43,673 nucleotides of DNA from Desulfosporosinus sp. UBA4726 (GCA_002404215.1 DHJG01000014.1:20357-64029), one strand, 5' to 3'; shown: positions 24,111-32,780, counted from the first letter of the stretch. Made by a program: numbers and translations. The notes: generated by a model not told the origin, from the letters alone.

Positions 24111-25121
24111 GTGAGTTTCCGCGTAGCAATTTCCGGTTTTGGTAGAATTGGTCGACTTACACTGCGTGCAGCCCTAAATCAATCGCTTCCCTTCGAAATA
24201 GTAGCCATCAATGATATGGGAAGTCCCGATATGTTAGCCCATTTACTAAAGTATGATTCAGTTCACGGCATCCTGCCCAATACAGTGGGAATTGATGGAC
24301 ACGCTTTGATAATTGACGGAAAACGTATCGAAATTTTAGCCGATAGAAACCCTCTCAATTTGCCCTGGGGTAAACTCGGAGTAGATATTGTTATCGACAC
24401 AACCGGACACTTTACTAAGCGTGACGCCGCAGCACAACATCTTACAACGGGAGCCAAAAAGGTTGTCATTTCCTCGCCGGCCAAAGACGAAGATATCACC
24501 ATTGTCATGGGAGTCAACGATGAAAAATATGATCCATTGAATCACCATATTATTTCCAATGCCTCTTGTACAACTAACTGTCTTGCTCCGGTAGCTAAAG
24601 TTTTAGTTGACGCCTTTGGAATTGAACAAGGGATGATGACGACTACTCATTCAGTCACAAATGATCAGCGGACTGTGGATGTAAAGCACAAAGATTGGCG
24701 TAGAGCTAGGGCCGCTTATCAATCTATAATTCCAACAACGACGGGTGCGGCCAAAGCGGTTACTCTTGTCATACCGGAATTAACAGGCAAAATGAATGGC
24801 CTAGCTGTTCGGGTCCCTACACCTAATGTATCCTTGGTTGATTTTGTAGCTAATTTAACTAGACCAACAACCAAAGCAGAAGTTAACGATGCCTTACGTC
24901 AAGCCGCAAATGGTAGGATGAAAGGAATACTTGATTATACAGAATTACCTCTAGTTTCCCATGATTTTAATGGTAATCCTGCCAGTTCTATAGTAGACGG
25001 ATTATCGACCATGATGATTGGTGAACGAATGGTAAAAGTGTTAGCTTGGTATGATAATGAATGGGGCTATTCAAACCGCATTTTAGATTTAGTGAAACTT
25101 ATTGTAATGAAAGGATTGTAG
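24111..25121 (+). CDS. gapA: Glyceraldehyde-3-phosphate dehydrogenase
   Basis: 336 aa, full length. The N-terminal NAD motif is GFGRIGRL; the catalytic Cys153 lies in SNASCTTNCLAPVAKVL; other marks are TTTGAAKAVTLVIPEL, AVRVPTPNVSLVD and the terminal WYDNEWGYSNR. It oxidises glyceraldehyde-3-phosphate to 1,3-bisphosphoglycerate. The start is GTG with AGAGGAGG upstream. It forms an operon with pyk (18 bases between), without pgk or tpi, which is less usual than the Bacillus gapA-pgk-tpi order. Confidence 0.96.
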   Translation: MSFRVAISGFGRIGRLTLRAALNQSLPFEIVAINDMGSPDMLAHLLKYDSVHGILPNTVGIDGHALIIDGKRIEILADRNPLNLPWGKLGVDIVIDTTGHFTKRDAAAQHLTTGAKKVVISSPAKDEDITIVMGVNDEKYDPLNHHIISNASCTTNCLAPVAKVLVDAFGIEQGMMTTTHSVTNDQRTVDVKHKDWRRARAAYQSIIPTTTGAAKAVTLVIPELTGKMNGLAVRVPTPNVSLVDFVANLTRPTTKAEVNDALRQAANGRMKGILDYTELPLVSHDFNGNPASSIVDGLSTMMIGERMVKVLAWYDNEWGYSNRILDLVKLIVMKGL

Positions 25122-25139
25122 ACTAGGAGGTACTGCACC

Positions 25140-26873
25140 ATGAGACGAACAAAAATTGTCTGTACTATTGGTCCGGCGAGTGATTCTAAGGAAAAAGTTC
25201 AAGCTCTATTGGCGGCGGGTATGGATGTTGCTCGTCTGAATTTCTCACATGGAACTCATGAGGAACATGGCCGAAGGATGGCTACTCTAAAAGAAGAAGC
25301 TGCTAAAATCGGAAAGCATCTTGGTATTCTTCTGGACACCAAAGGGCCAGAAATACGCACCGGAATGGTTCCTGAAGAAGGGATTGTGCTAAAAAACGGT
25401 TCCGCATTTACTTTGGATACAGATCTTTCTCTAGGTGATCAACAGCGGGTTGGAATCACATATACTACTTTGTGGAAAAAAACCACCCCAGGTTCCCATA
25501 TTCTTATCGATGACGGTCAAATTGATTTAGAAGTAACCTCTGTGGATAGGGAAATTATTCAAACCATTATTCGTAATGGTGGAGTCCTTAAGTCTCAGAA
25601 AGGGGTTAATGTTCCTGGCGCCTTGATCGATTTACCCGCTGTCACAGAAAAGGATATTGCGGATATTCGCTTCGGCATTACTCAAGGCATTGACTTTATC
25701 GCAGCCTCATTTACACGTAAGGCCTCAGATGTTTTGGACGTGCGCCGAGTCGTGGAGGAAATGGGTGCGGATGTCCAGATTATTGCTAAAATTGAAAGCC
25801 AAGAAGGCCTGACGAACTTAGACGCTATTCTAGAAGTAGCAGATGGAATCATGGTTGCGCGTGGTGACCTGGGGGTTGAAATTCCTGTTGAAGAAGTTCC
25901 TATAAGTCAGAAGGAAATAATTCGCAAATGCAATTTATTAGGCAAACCCGTTATTGTAGCAACTCAAATGCTAGATTCGATGATACGCCAACCCCGACCT
26001 ACTAGAGCGGAGGCAAGTGACGTTGCCAACGCCATTTGGGATGGTACAGATGCGATTATGTTGTCGGGTGAAACAGCGGCCGGCCTTTTTCCAATTGGAG
26101 CCGTTCAGATGATGGATAAGATCGCCCAACGCACGGAGAAAACGTTTTTGGATAATCAAGCAACCCGCCATCCTCAGATTAATGTTGCTGAGGCAATTAG
26201 TTTCGCAAGCTATACTATAGCAAAAGACCTTCAAGCCGTAGCCATTATAACGCCTACTCATTCGGGCTTGACTGCGCGTATGATCTCCAAGTATCGGCCG
26301 ATTGCCTTAATTGTAGCTGCAACCCCATTTGCTACCACTGCCAGAAAATTATCTTTACAATGGGGCGTTCAACCGCTCATTGTCCCTTCAAGTTCAGGAA
26401 CTGATCAAATGTTATGCGTTGCTGTGACTGCATCCCTGAATCAAAACTATATTCATGCTGGAGATGTTGTGGTCATCACAGCTGGAGTTCCTATTGGTAA
26501 AGTTGGTTCCACAAATATGATTAAAGTCCAAATTATAGGAAATATTATAGCTAGAGGGATTGGAATTGGACGCAAGTCTTATTCAGGCGTAGCACGCAAA
26601 GTTCAATCTCCGGATAGGGATATTTTTAACGATGGAGATATTCTTATTGCAGAGACAACTGATGCGAGCTTTGTGCCAATTATTGCTCGAGCTGGGGCCA
26701 TTGTCGTTGTAGAAGGTGGTTTGACATCACCTGCTGCTATTGTCGCTTTACAATATGGGATTCCGGCAATTGTTGGTGCACAGGAAGCCTTTGCCAAGGT
26801 ATCTAGCGGGCAAACCGTAACTGTTGATGCCTTATCCGGCGTGATGTATGAGGGATCCGTCAGTATTCTCTAA
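25140..26873 (+). CDS. pyk: Pyruvate kinase with C-terminal PEP-utiliser-like domain
   Basis: 577 aa. The barrel starts with KIVCTIGPAS and ARLNFSHGTHEEH; the metal site is VMVARGDLGVEIP and the signature is IIAKIESQEGL followed by TRAEASDVANAIWDG. After the usual end near residue 470 there is an extra domain (about 490-577, GDILIAETTDASFVPIIARAGAIV split by its loop) like the phosphohistidine domain of PEP synthases, as in Bacillus pyruvate kinases. It makes pyruvate and ATP from PEP and ADP. The ATG follows TAGGAGG. Confidence 0.96.
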   Translation: MRRTKIVCTIGPASDSKEKVQALLAAGMDVARLNFSHGTHEEHGRRMATLKEEAAKIGKHLGILLDTKGPEIRTGMVPEEGIVLKNGSAFTLDTDLSLGDQQRVGITYTTLWKKTTPGSHILIDDGQIDLEVTSVDREIIQTIIRNGGVLKSQKGVNVPGALIDLPAVTEKDIADIRFGITQGIDFIAASFTRKASDVLDVRRVVEEMGADVQIIAKIESQEGLTNLDAILEVADGIMVARGDLGVEIPVEEVPISQKEIIRKCNLLGKPVIVATQMLDSMIRQPRPTRAEASDVANAIWDGTDAIMLSGETAAGLFPIGAVQMMDKIAQRTEKTFLDNQATRHPQINVAEAISFASYTIAKDLQAVAIITPTHSGLTARMISKYRPIALIVAATPFATTARKLSLQWGVQPLIVPSSSGTDQMLCVAVTASLNQNYIHAGDVVVITAGVPIGKVGSTNMIKVQIIGNIIARGIGIGRKSYSGVARKVQSPDRDIFNDGDILIAETTDASFVPIIARAGAIVVVEGGLTSPAAIVALQYGIPAIVGAQEAFAKVSSGQTVTVDALSGVMYEGSVSIL

Positions 26874-26903
26874 AAAGTCTAACTCATAAATTGCTTAACT
26901 GAA

Positions 26904-26943
26904 AAACAAACGAGTACAGTAAATCTACTGTACTCGTTTGTTT
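26904..26943. terminator. Bidirectional terminator after pyk
   Basis: Perfect 18-base arms around AATC. It ends in GTTTGTTTGG on the plus strand and has an A/T-rich stretch on the other side, between pyk and the convergent 95-aa gene. Confidence 0.85.
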
Positions 26944-26966
26944 GGTCCACGCCACCTAATAGCGTT

Positions 26967-27254
26967 TTACTTAGGAAGCGTCATTGTGTCTTTAGTATGT
27001 CTTTTAAATCCTTTAAGGTCATGTGCAAAGCTCCCAGTATTAGTCATTTGATCATCAATCGTATCTTTATCAATCGTACTATGGGCACGGTCATTTAAAA
27101 CGTCGATCAGTCCCGCTTCTTGAAGTTCACTTGCAATCTCGAAGAGCGACTCTCGTTTTTGACGAGGTAAGCGATTGACAAATCGATTTATTTTGACAGG
27201 GGGGACAAGATTTCTGAATTTAACCCCTCCGTACTTCAGAATACGTTCCGGCAA
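26967..27254 (-). CDS. Small protein of unknown function, 95 aa
   Basis: I do not recognise it. The TTG start has a strong AAGGAGGAGA seven bases upstream, which is the main reason to call it real. The product is basic in the first half (RFVNRLPRQKRE) and mixed later (Asp/Thr/His/Lys), with no membrane segment, no cysteine and a predicted helix at about residues 35-55. It is convergent with pyk. A soluble regulator or a sporulation protein are possible, but nothing in the sequence proves either. Confidence 0.6.
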   Translation of the reverse strand: MPERILKYGGVKFRNLVPPVKINRFVNRLPRQKRESLFEIASELQEAGLIDVLNDRAHSTIDKDTIDDQMTNTGSFAHDLKGFKRHTKDTMTLPK

Positions 27255-27556
27255 AAGTATCTCCTCCTTATTTAATAATCAATTTATTGTTATTATGTGC
27301 GTAATCTTGAAAACGAATGCATCCTTAAAGGATCGGAGCATTTGCAAGGGCTCTAAGAATGACATAATGTGGACATAGTAAAAGTGCTGTCTATTCTATC
27401 CATAATAGGAGAAAAAGACAACACTTTTACCATTGTATGGAAGAATAAATATCCTCATACATATGGGTGAAGTTGTAAGGGAGCACATGTATACCTTTGA
27501 CAAATCGATGCTCCAAGAATTACTATAAACTTATTAAATCCTTCTCTAGAACTTGT
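27255..27556. other. Intergenic region with imperfect hairpin
   Basis: 302 bases. A hairpin at 27378-27430 has arms GTAAAAGTG-C-TGTCT and AGACA-A-CACTTTTAC with one mismatch and a 23-base loop. A TTGACA/TACTAT pair (27497-27526, 18-base spacer) points away from any plus-strand gene. Nothing else is recognised. Confidence 0.55.
27378..27430. repeat. Imperfect 15-bp inverted repeat
   Basis: The arms are described with the intergenic region. It is about 130 bases downstream of the DUF896 stop and could end its transcript, but it has no clear T tail on either strand. Confidence 0.5.
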
Positions 27557-27751
27557 TTATTGTAGCGGAGAATCGTCAGTAATCTGAACTTTGTTCAGAG
27601 TATCCTTCACTTGTCCACGTATAAATGATAGATACTCTTGGCGCATTGCCTCTTGTTCATCGCGCTCCCATTCTTCAAGGCCAACGGATCGTTTTTTTCT
27701 CGATAACTCATTAATTCGCTCGATAATCACTTTAATGGGTGAAATGCTCAA
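27557..27751 (-). CDS. DUF896 / UPF0291 family protein (YnzC-like)
   Basis: 64 aa. The family pattern is clear: an RINELSRK helix, an acidic turn (GLEEWERDEQEAM), then RQEYLSFIRGQVKDTL. Members are small two-helix proteins of unknown or SOS-linked function in Bacillus. The start is TTG with AAAGGAGAA upstream. It is divergent from the YbgC-like gene; a TATAAT on the minus strand (27807-27802) overlaps the opposite promoter. Confidence 0.87.
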   Translation of the reverse strand: MSISPIKVIIERINELSRKKRSVGLEEWERDEQEAMRQEYLSFIRGQVKDTLNKVQITDDSPLQ

Positions 27752-27787
27752 AGTAAGATTCTCCTTTCATTTAACTTTGCCTATTGG

Positions 27788-27816
27788 TTGACATTTTCCA
27801 CATTATAACATATTAC
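27788..27816 (+). promoter_or_regulatory. Sigma-A-type promoter for the thioesterase gene
   Basis: TTGACA (27788-27793) and TATTAC (27811-27816), 17-base spacer. It overlaps a possible minus-strand -10 for DUF896. Confidence 0.65.
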
Positions 27817-27864
27817 TACCTTATCTGCATTTCGAAGAACTCTTGATCGGAAGGAGGAATAATT

Positions 27865-28287
27865 ATGGGATTATCTTCAAAAACACGTTTGCGCGTTCGT
27901 TACTCAGAAACAGATCAAATGGGTATCGTTTATCATGCCAATTATCTTGTTTGGTTTGAAGTTGGGAGATCAGAACTTTTTCGAGAATTAAACCTCCCTT
28001 ATACGCAATTTGAGGAACAAGGTCTTGGTTTAGCAGTTGTCGAGGTCAGTTGCCGCTACCGCAAACCCTCACGGTACGACGATGAGATTATTATAGTTAG
28101 TAGTTTAGAGCACATGTCGTCACGAGGCGCAAGTTTTTCTTACCGTGTGTATCGTGAAGAAACCCTTTTAGCAGAAGGAAAAACAGATCACGTGTTTATT
28201 GACAAAGACGGTCATCTAGCAGATGTCCGACGGTACGCAATATGGCCACAATTACAACTAGTTCTCGAAAAACAGAAAATGAGTTAA
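27865..28287 (+). CDS. YbgC/4-hydroxybenzoyl-CoA-type acyl-CoA thioesterase
   Basis: 140 aa hot-dog-fold protein. The catalytic motif is SETDQMGIVYHANYLVWFE (Asp of the YbgC active site, then Tyr-His), followed by VVEVSCRYRKPSRYDDEI and a late KTDHVFIDKDG. It should hydrolyse acyl-CoA thioesters in the cytosol; chain preference is unknown. The ATG follows GGAAGGAGG. No tol-pal genes are present, as expected for a Firmicute. Confidence 0.9.
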   Translation: MGLSSKTRLRVRYSETDQMGIVYHANYLVWFEVGRSELFRELNLPYTQFEEQGLGLAVVEVSCRYRKPSRYDDEIIIVSSLEHMSSRGASFSYRVYREETLLAEGKTDHVFIDKDGHLADVRRYAIWPQLQLVLEKQKMS

Positions 28288-28300
28288 CTTGTCTCGATAC

Positions 28301-28328
28301 GAAATAACTATTGAGCATATGTTATTTC
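28301..28328. repeat. Inverted repeat after the thioesterase gene
   Basis: Perfect GAAATAAC (28301-28308), 12 bases, GTTATTTC (28321-28328). It lies between the thioesterase stop and the -35 at 28339, so it may be a weak terminator or an upstream operator for the next gene. Confidence 0.5.
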
Positions 28329-28338
28329 AATATAGCTA

Positions 28339-28380
28339 TTGTATTTCCCTAAGCTCCATGGTATTATGTATACATAATAC
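28339..28380 (+). promoter_or_regulatory. Promoter with 20-bp perfect palindrome over the -10
   Basis: TTGTAT (28339-28344) and TATTAT (28362-28367) have a 17-base spacer. A perfect 20-base palindrome with half-site GTATTATGTA spans 28361-28380, covering the -10 and start region. This is the position of a repressor operator. It matches none of the Fur, PerR, Zur, LexA, Rex or CtsR boxes as I know them. Confidence 0.75.
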
Positions 28381-28403
28381 AAATGAAGAAGGGAAGTGAT
28401 TTT

Positions 28404-28526
28404 ATGTTTCTAGTTACGTGGATCGAAGGAGAAGAAGTTAATTATCGGCTCGTAAAGAAGCAAGAACTTCCAGCAGTGATGGCTAACCTTGGACAGCATG
28501 CAATCATCCAAAAATTAGCATCATAA
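28404..28526 (+). CDS. Small protein, 40 aa, unknown
   Basis: I do not recognise it. The ATG follows GAAGGGAAGTG at normal spacing, behind a consensus promoter with an operator-like palindrome, and a terminator follows at 28581-28612. The product begins with a beta-prone stretch (MFLVTWIEGEEVNYRLV), then KKQELPAVMANL and a short helix, without cysteine or membrane segment, so a small soluble fold or binding partner is likely. The dedicated, apparently repressed promoter suggests conditional expression. Confidence 0.7.
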   Translation: MFLVTWIEGEEVNYRLVKKQELPAVMANLGQHAIIQKLAS

Positions 28527-28580
28527 AGCATTGTGACTGCCAATAATCTATTGGTATTTAGGACTTATAAATATTGAAAA

Positions 28581-28613
28581 AATGTCTATCAAGGATGATA
28601 GGCATTTTTTTTA
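28581..28613 (+). terminator. Intrinsic terminator of the 40-aa gene
   Basis: AATGTCTATC (28581-28590), loop AAGGAT, GATAGGCATT (28597-28606) with one wobble, then a T run. Confidence 0.85.
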
Positions 28614-28657
28614 TTAACATTTTGCAGGATAATCCTAGTTTTTCTCGAATATAAACT

Positions 28658-28697
28658 GACCTGGATAGTGTCTTAAAAATTGACTGGATAGTCTTAA
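28658..28697 (+). repeat. Imperfect direct repeat upstream of the dacF-like gene
   Basis: TGACCTGGATAGTGTCTTAA (28658-28677) and TGACTGGATAGTCTTAAA (28681-28698) are nearly the same, about 23 bases apart, and the second includes the -35 box. They could bind a regulator on one face of the helix. Confidence 0.5.
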
Positions 28698-28709
28698 ACG
28701 AGGTATAGT
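28680..28709 (+). promoter_or_regulatory. Promoter for the dacF-like gene
   Basis: TTGACT (28680-28685) and TATAGT (28704-28709), 18-base spacer. Confidence 0.6.
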
Positions 28710-28797
28710 AAAGTCTGATTGTTATGAGTAATGCCTTCACCAGAAAATACTGACCTATCAGATTTAAAACACGACAGGAATATGAGGTGTACGTGGT

Positions 28798-30054
28798 TTG
28801 AAAGTAATCACTAGTTTTGTCCTTGCAATTTTTATGATGTTAAGCGTCACTCCAACAGTGTTAGCCGAAGACTCGTCTTCTTCAAAAGCACCGCAAGTGC
28901 GCGGTGAGGGTGCCTATTTAATAGATGTACAGTCCGGTCAAACCCTCTTTATGAAAAATCCAGATGAGCAACTCGCTCCCGCAAGCACAACCAAAATCAT
29001 GACGGGACTTTTAGCAATTGAGCGTGGAAATTTGGATGATATGGTCACAGCGAGTTCTACAATGCTTAATAATAAGGTTGTTTATGGCACACAAATTTAC
29101 CTTATGCCTAAGGAGACAGTTGTGCTAAGAGATCTTCTCTATGCAGTGTTTTTAAACTCTGCCAACGATGCTGCCGTCGCGGTTGCTGAACACCTCGGGA
29201 GCAACTTGCCTAATTTTGTCAATATGATGAATCAGCGTGCCCTTGAAATTGGAGCTAATAACACCCATTTTGTAAATCCAAGTGGATTAACAGAGGCTGG
29301 GCACGTCACAACAGCTCACGATCTGGCACTTATCGCACGAGTCGCTTATCAAAATCCTTTGTTCGCCCAGTATGTCCGTACCAAATCTCATACTATCTCT
29401 AGATCGAAACCGGATGTTCCCGCGCTGATGGTTAATGAAAATAAGCTGTTATGGAGAGACTCTACCGTTGATGGCATTAAGACTGGCTACACGGCGGCAG
29501 CTCAGAACTGTCTTGTTGCGTCAGTCACAAAGGACGGTCGCCAATTCATTGGCGTGATCCTTAAGTCCCCAGGACGCGAAATCTACACAGATATGCAAGC
29601 CATGTTTGATTATGGCTTTACCCAATTTAAAGATACTGTCTATAAACCTTCTGGTGCAGTCCTATCAACGATTACTGTAAATAATGAACCAGTAAATCTT
29701 ATTTTAGACCATCCAATTCATATGACACAGAAACTTAACGAACAGAGTCCAGTCTTAAATCTACACGTTGTACCTACCAACACAGCAGCTCTTACCTCAG
29801 TAGAAAAAGGACAGGTTGTTGCTAATGTCGAGGTTTTAGACGGAGATACTCTGTTAAACACTTTTCCCCTAAAATCTGCACGATCAATTCTTCCACAAAC
29901 ACCGAAAAAGATAATATCGTCATCTTATTTTTCCTGGATTAATGGTGTTATGATCATGTTTGTCGCTTTAGCACTCCTCATAAGTCGAAAAATATACACT
30001 GATTGCCGTTGGCGCAGACAGATGCGTTCTGCGCGAAGAAGGGAGTCCAATTAG
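28798..30054 (+). CDS. D-alanyl-D-alanine carboxypeptidase (DacF/DacA type)
   Basis: 418 aa. A signal peptide (residues 1-24, ending in VLAE) leads to a penicillin-binding carboxypeptidase domain with Ser63-Thr-Thr-Lys66, Ser121-Ala-Asn123 and Lys228-Thr-Gly230, then a C-terminal beta domain and a membrane segment near 380-398 with a basic tail, unlike the amphipathic anchor of many PBP5 proteins. It trims the terminal D-Ala of peptidoglycan stem peptides outside the membrane. The start is TTG with GAGGTG upstream. It is followed directly by a ytvI-like gene. DacF is favoured by this sporulation-type neighbour, but DacA is possible. Confidence 0.92.
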   Translation: MKVITSFVLAIFMMLSVTPTVLAEDSSSSKAPQVRGEGAYLIDVQSGQTLFMKNPDEQLAPASTTKIMTGLLAIERGNLDDMVTASSTMLNNKVVYGTQIYLMPKETVVLRDLLYAVFLNSANDAAVAVAEHLGSNLPNFVNMMNQRALEIGANNTHFVNPSGLTEAGHVTTAHDLALIARVAYQNPLFAQYVRTKSHTISRSKPDVPALMVNENKLLWRDSTVDGIKTGYTAAAQNCLVASVTKDGRQFIGVILKSPGREIYTDMQAMFDYGFTQFKDTVYKPSGAVLSTITVNNEPVNLILDHPIHMTQKLNEQSPVLNLHVVPTNTAALTSVEKGQVVANVEVLDGDTLLNTFPLKSARSILPQTPKKIISSSYFSWINGVMIMFVALALLISRKIYTDCRWRRQMRSARRRESN

Positions 30055-31104
30055 ATGAACCACGTGACCCAGACATTTTTGCAGCGTAGTCTTAAGTTCA
30101 TTGCCTTCTGGGTTACAGTAGGCGGTCTAATCTTCCTTGTCGGGCACTTTATCTATTTGTTCTTGCCCTTTATTCTTGCCTTTATTATGACGGTGACTAT
30201 CAGTCCCCTTAGGAATTTTCTGGTAAGCAAGCTTCGTCTCCCCCAAGGGGTCGCAGTTTTGAGTGCCATGATCATTGAAATCGGTGGATTAGGCGTTATC
30301 ATTACCTTACTTGTTATACGCCTGATTCGAGAGATTCAGGACATTTATCTTCACTGGCCTCATTACAATGCAATGTTACAACGTTTTCTATCTCATTGGC
30401 TACCAAAGGTAGAAATTTATTATTACAAGCTACCTGGAAGTAACATTGATAATATCAACAATACAGCGAATGAATTAATTAACACTATTCCTGCTAAACT
30501 AGCCTATATATTATCATTTGTTACCAAAATTCCAGAAATTATTATCGTCATTGTCATTGCTCTAGTTGCGACTTTTTTTATGGCCAACGGTTCCAAGCTT
30601 TATCTCAATAAAATTTCGCATATTTTCCCCCTAGAATGGCGCGAACATCTCAGCGAATTAGGCCAGGATTTTTCCCGTGCCTTTGCAGGGTTTATCCGGG
30701 CAGAATTTATTGTCTTCCTGATTACCTTGTTTCTTTCCATTGTTGGATTAATGGTTATCCATACAAAATATGCAATCGTCCTAGGAACCATAACAGGAAT
30801 CTTTGGCATATTACCTGTTTTAGGGGTGGGTATCATCCTTTTTCCTTGGGCTATCTTAGCCTTCGTTACCGGGCATAGCCTGTTGGCTATTGAGCTCTTA
30901 CTACTGACGACTGTCATTACTATTTTGAGACACATCATTGAACCTAAAATTCTTGGTGACAATGTGGGACTCGATCCGCTCTTTGTTCTGATGAGTATGT
31001 ATATTGGCTTGGCTTCTACTGGAGTGATAGGTTTGATCTTAGGTCCTTTTGTACTCATTGCTTATCAAGCTTTACAAAAGGCAGGGGTTTTCCGCAATCT
31101 CTAA
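30055..31104 (+). CDS. AI-2E family transporter (YtvI-like)
   Basis: 349 aa with about eight hydrophobic segments and the family's long central soluble loop. Marks include LPFILAFIMTVTISPLRNFL near the start and the C-terminal FGILPVLGVGIILFPWAI and EPKILGDNVGLDPLFVLMSMYIG regions (given in parts). The gene follows the dacF-like stop without a gap (TAGATG), with a GAAGGGAG ribosome site inside the previous gene. YtvI of Bacillus is a sporulation membrane protein of this family; transport substrates are unproven. Confidence 0.85.
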   Translation: MNHVTQTFLQRSLKFIAFWVTVGGLIFLVGHFIYLFLPFILAFIMTVTISPLRNFLVSKLRLPQGVAVLSAMIIEIGGLGVIITLLVIRLIREIQDIYLHWPHYNAMLQRFLSHWLPKVEIYYYKLPGSNIDNINNTANELINTIPAKLAYILSFVTKIPEIIIVIVIALVATFFMANGSKLYLNKISHIFPLEWREHLSELGQDFSRAFAGFIRAEFIVFLITLFLSIVGLMVIHTKYAIVLGTITGIFGILPVLGVGIILFPWAILAFVTGHSLLAIELLLLTTVITILRHIIEPKILGDNVGLDPLFVLMSMYIGLASTGVIGLILGPFVLIAYQALQKAGVFRNL

Positions 31105-31151
31105 TAATTAATTTCAGTTGATCGCCATTAAACTTTACTGTCAGTGTTTAT

Positions 31152-31218
31152 AGAAAACTTGGCTGGTGCCAAGCCGCAGGCGACGGCGGCTGCCTAGTTG
31201 CACTTATACCACCCAAAT
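31152..31218 (-). repeat. Dispersed repeat, short inverted copy
   Basis: The reverse complement of 31152-31181 matches 8802-8831 at 27 of 30 positions, and 31198-31218 matches the left end of the copy at 8661 with one gap and a few changes. About 105 bases of the long copy, including both perfect internal palindromes, are absent here. Confidence 0.65.
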
Positions 31219-31259
31219 TACGCTACTAAAAACTTATACTTCCTGTATAGGTACAAACG

Positions 31260-31295
31260 AAAGTCGGTCAGAAAAATAAATTCTGGCCGACTTTT
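31260..31295 (+). terminator. Intrinsic terminator upstream of miaB
   Basis: AAAGTCGGTCAGAA, a seven-base A-rich loop and TTCTGGCCGACTTTT (one wobble), ending the dacF-ytvI unit beyond the repeat. Confidence 0.85.
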
Positions 31296-31370
31296 GCTTA
31301 GCTTTTTAGCGTTGTTTATCCTATAATGAGTCATAAAGAATTCAGGAAACGATTTAGGAGTTGACTTTTC

Positions 31371-32705
31371 TTGCAAAATAATAAAATTGTCGTCACATTA
31401 ACATACGGCTGCCAGATGTCTGAACGTGATGCCGAAACCTTGACAGAATTCGCAAGACAAGAGGGCTATACGAGTTCAAATGACCTCGCAAGTGCAAACT
31501 TAGTGATTATTAATACCTGTTGTGTCAGAGAAAGTGCAGAAAATAAAATACTTGGTAAAATTGGAGAACTCAAGAAACTCAAAGAGGATAATCCAAATTT
31601 GAAGATTGCTATCTGTGGATGCATGGTTCAGCAGCCGGGCGCCTTGGAACGCTTGCGCAAGCGAGCTCCCCACGTGGATATTTGGACCGGAACACATAAT
31701 CTGCCTAATTTTCCCACTCTATTGCATCGAGCAGAACAGGGTGGAAAAGCTGCAGAAGTTTGGCCAGAACCTAAAATAGCCATAGAAGCTACCCCTTTGA
31801 ATGATAAAGGCAAACTGCAGGCTAACGTCAATATCATGTCTGGTTGTAATAATTTTTGCTCATATTGCATTGTCCCACATGTTCGGGGCAGGGAACGGAG
31901 CCGTAGACCGGAAGGGATTATTCAAGAAATCAAAGAACTTGTAGCCAGTGGTTGTCGTGAAGTCACCTTGCTGGGTCAGAATGTGAACTCCTATGGTAAA
32001 GAGTTTTCACCTGCTTATGACTTTGCGGATTTACTGCATAATGTGGAACAAATTCCACATCTTTTACGTGTGCGGTTTATAACTTCGCATCCCAAGGATT
32101 TATCTGATAAACTAATCGAAACCATCGCTCACGGAGAGAAACTTTGCGAACACTTCCATCTCCCCATTCAATCAGGCAGTAATTTAATTTTAGAACGTAT
32201 GAATAGGAAATACACCAGGGAATACTATATAAGCCGAGTGGAAAAAATTCGCGAACTTCTACCACAGGCCAGCCTAACAACGGATATTATTGTTGGCTTT
32301 CCTGGCGAATCGGACGAAGATTTCGAACAAACTCTCGCTATGATGAGTTTAATCCATTATAGTCAAGCCTTCACCTTTATGTTCTCTAAACGATCAGGTA
32401 CGCTCGCCGCCAATATGGAGGACCAGATCCCTCTAGATGTTAAGAAGCGTCGTTTACAGAGATTGATGAGTGTGCAAAACCGAGAAAGTCTGGAATGGAG
32501 GCAACACATGGTTGGGAAAACGTATGAGATTCTTGTTGAGGGTCCCAGTAAGACAAATCCGGAACGTTTAACTGGACGAACCCGTGGATACGAACTCGTC
32601 GTTTTTAGTGGTTCTCCTGAAATCACTGGATCTTTGGTTAATGTCCGGATTAGTGAAGCAGGCTCCTGGACACTAGTTGGAGAAATTGAAGGACTCGAAA
32701 AGTAG
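31371..32705 (+). CDS. miaB: tRNA-2-methylthio-N6-dimethylallyladenosine synthase
   Basis: 444 aa radical-SAM methylthiotransferase. The N-terminal cluster cysteines are Cys14, Cys50 and Cys84 (YGCQMSE, NTCCVRE, CGCMVQQ). The radical-SAM triad is Cys159, Cys163 and Cys166 (CNNFCSYC). A TRAM domain ends the protein (from about residue 380). It adds the methylthio group to i6A37 of tRNAs reading U-starting codons, acting after MiaA, which lies 10 kb downstream in the same block. The start is TTG with TAGGAG upstream; a TATAAT sits at 31322-31327 with a weak -35. Confidence 0.97.
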   Translation: MQNNKIVVTLTYGCQMSERDAETLTEFARQEGYTSSNDLASANLVIINTCCVRESAENKILGKIGELKKLKEDNPNLKIAICGCMVQQPGALERLRKRAPHVDIWTGTHNLPNFPTLLHRAEQGGKAAEVWPEPKIAIEATPLNDKGKLQANVNIMSGCNNFCSYCIVPHVRGRERSRRPEGIIQEIKELVASGCREVTLLGQNVNSYGKEFSPAYDFADLLHNVEQIPHLLRVRFITSHPKDLSDKLIETIAHGEKLCEHFHLPIQSGSNLILERMNRKYTREYYISRVEKIRELLPQASLTTDIIVGFPGESDEDFEQTLAMMSLIHYSQAFTFMFSKRSGTLAANMEDQIPLDVKKRRLQRLMSVQNRESLEWRQHMVGKTYEILVEGPSKTNPERLTGRTRGYELVVFSGSPEITGSLVNVRISEAGSWTLVGEIEGLEK

Positions 32706-32780
32706 AATTTGTATAACTTTGAATTTGATGCAGGAATCTAGCTACCCTATGTCGAATGTAGTATACGGAGGTGTGTAAAA

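Noticed and set aside
27497..27526. Plus-strand promoter-like TTGACA / TACTAT, 18-base spacer
   Set aside because: It would only transcribe antisense to the DUF896 gene; an antisense RNA is possible, but an A/T-rich chance match is as likely.
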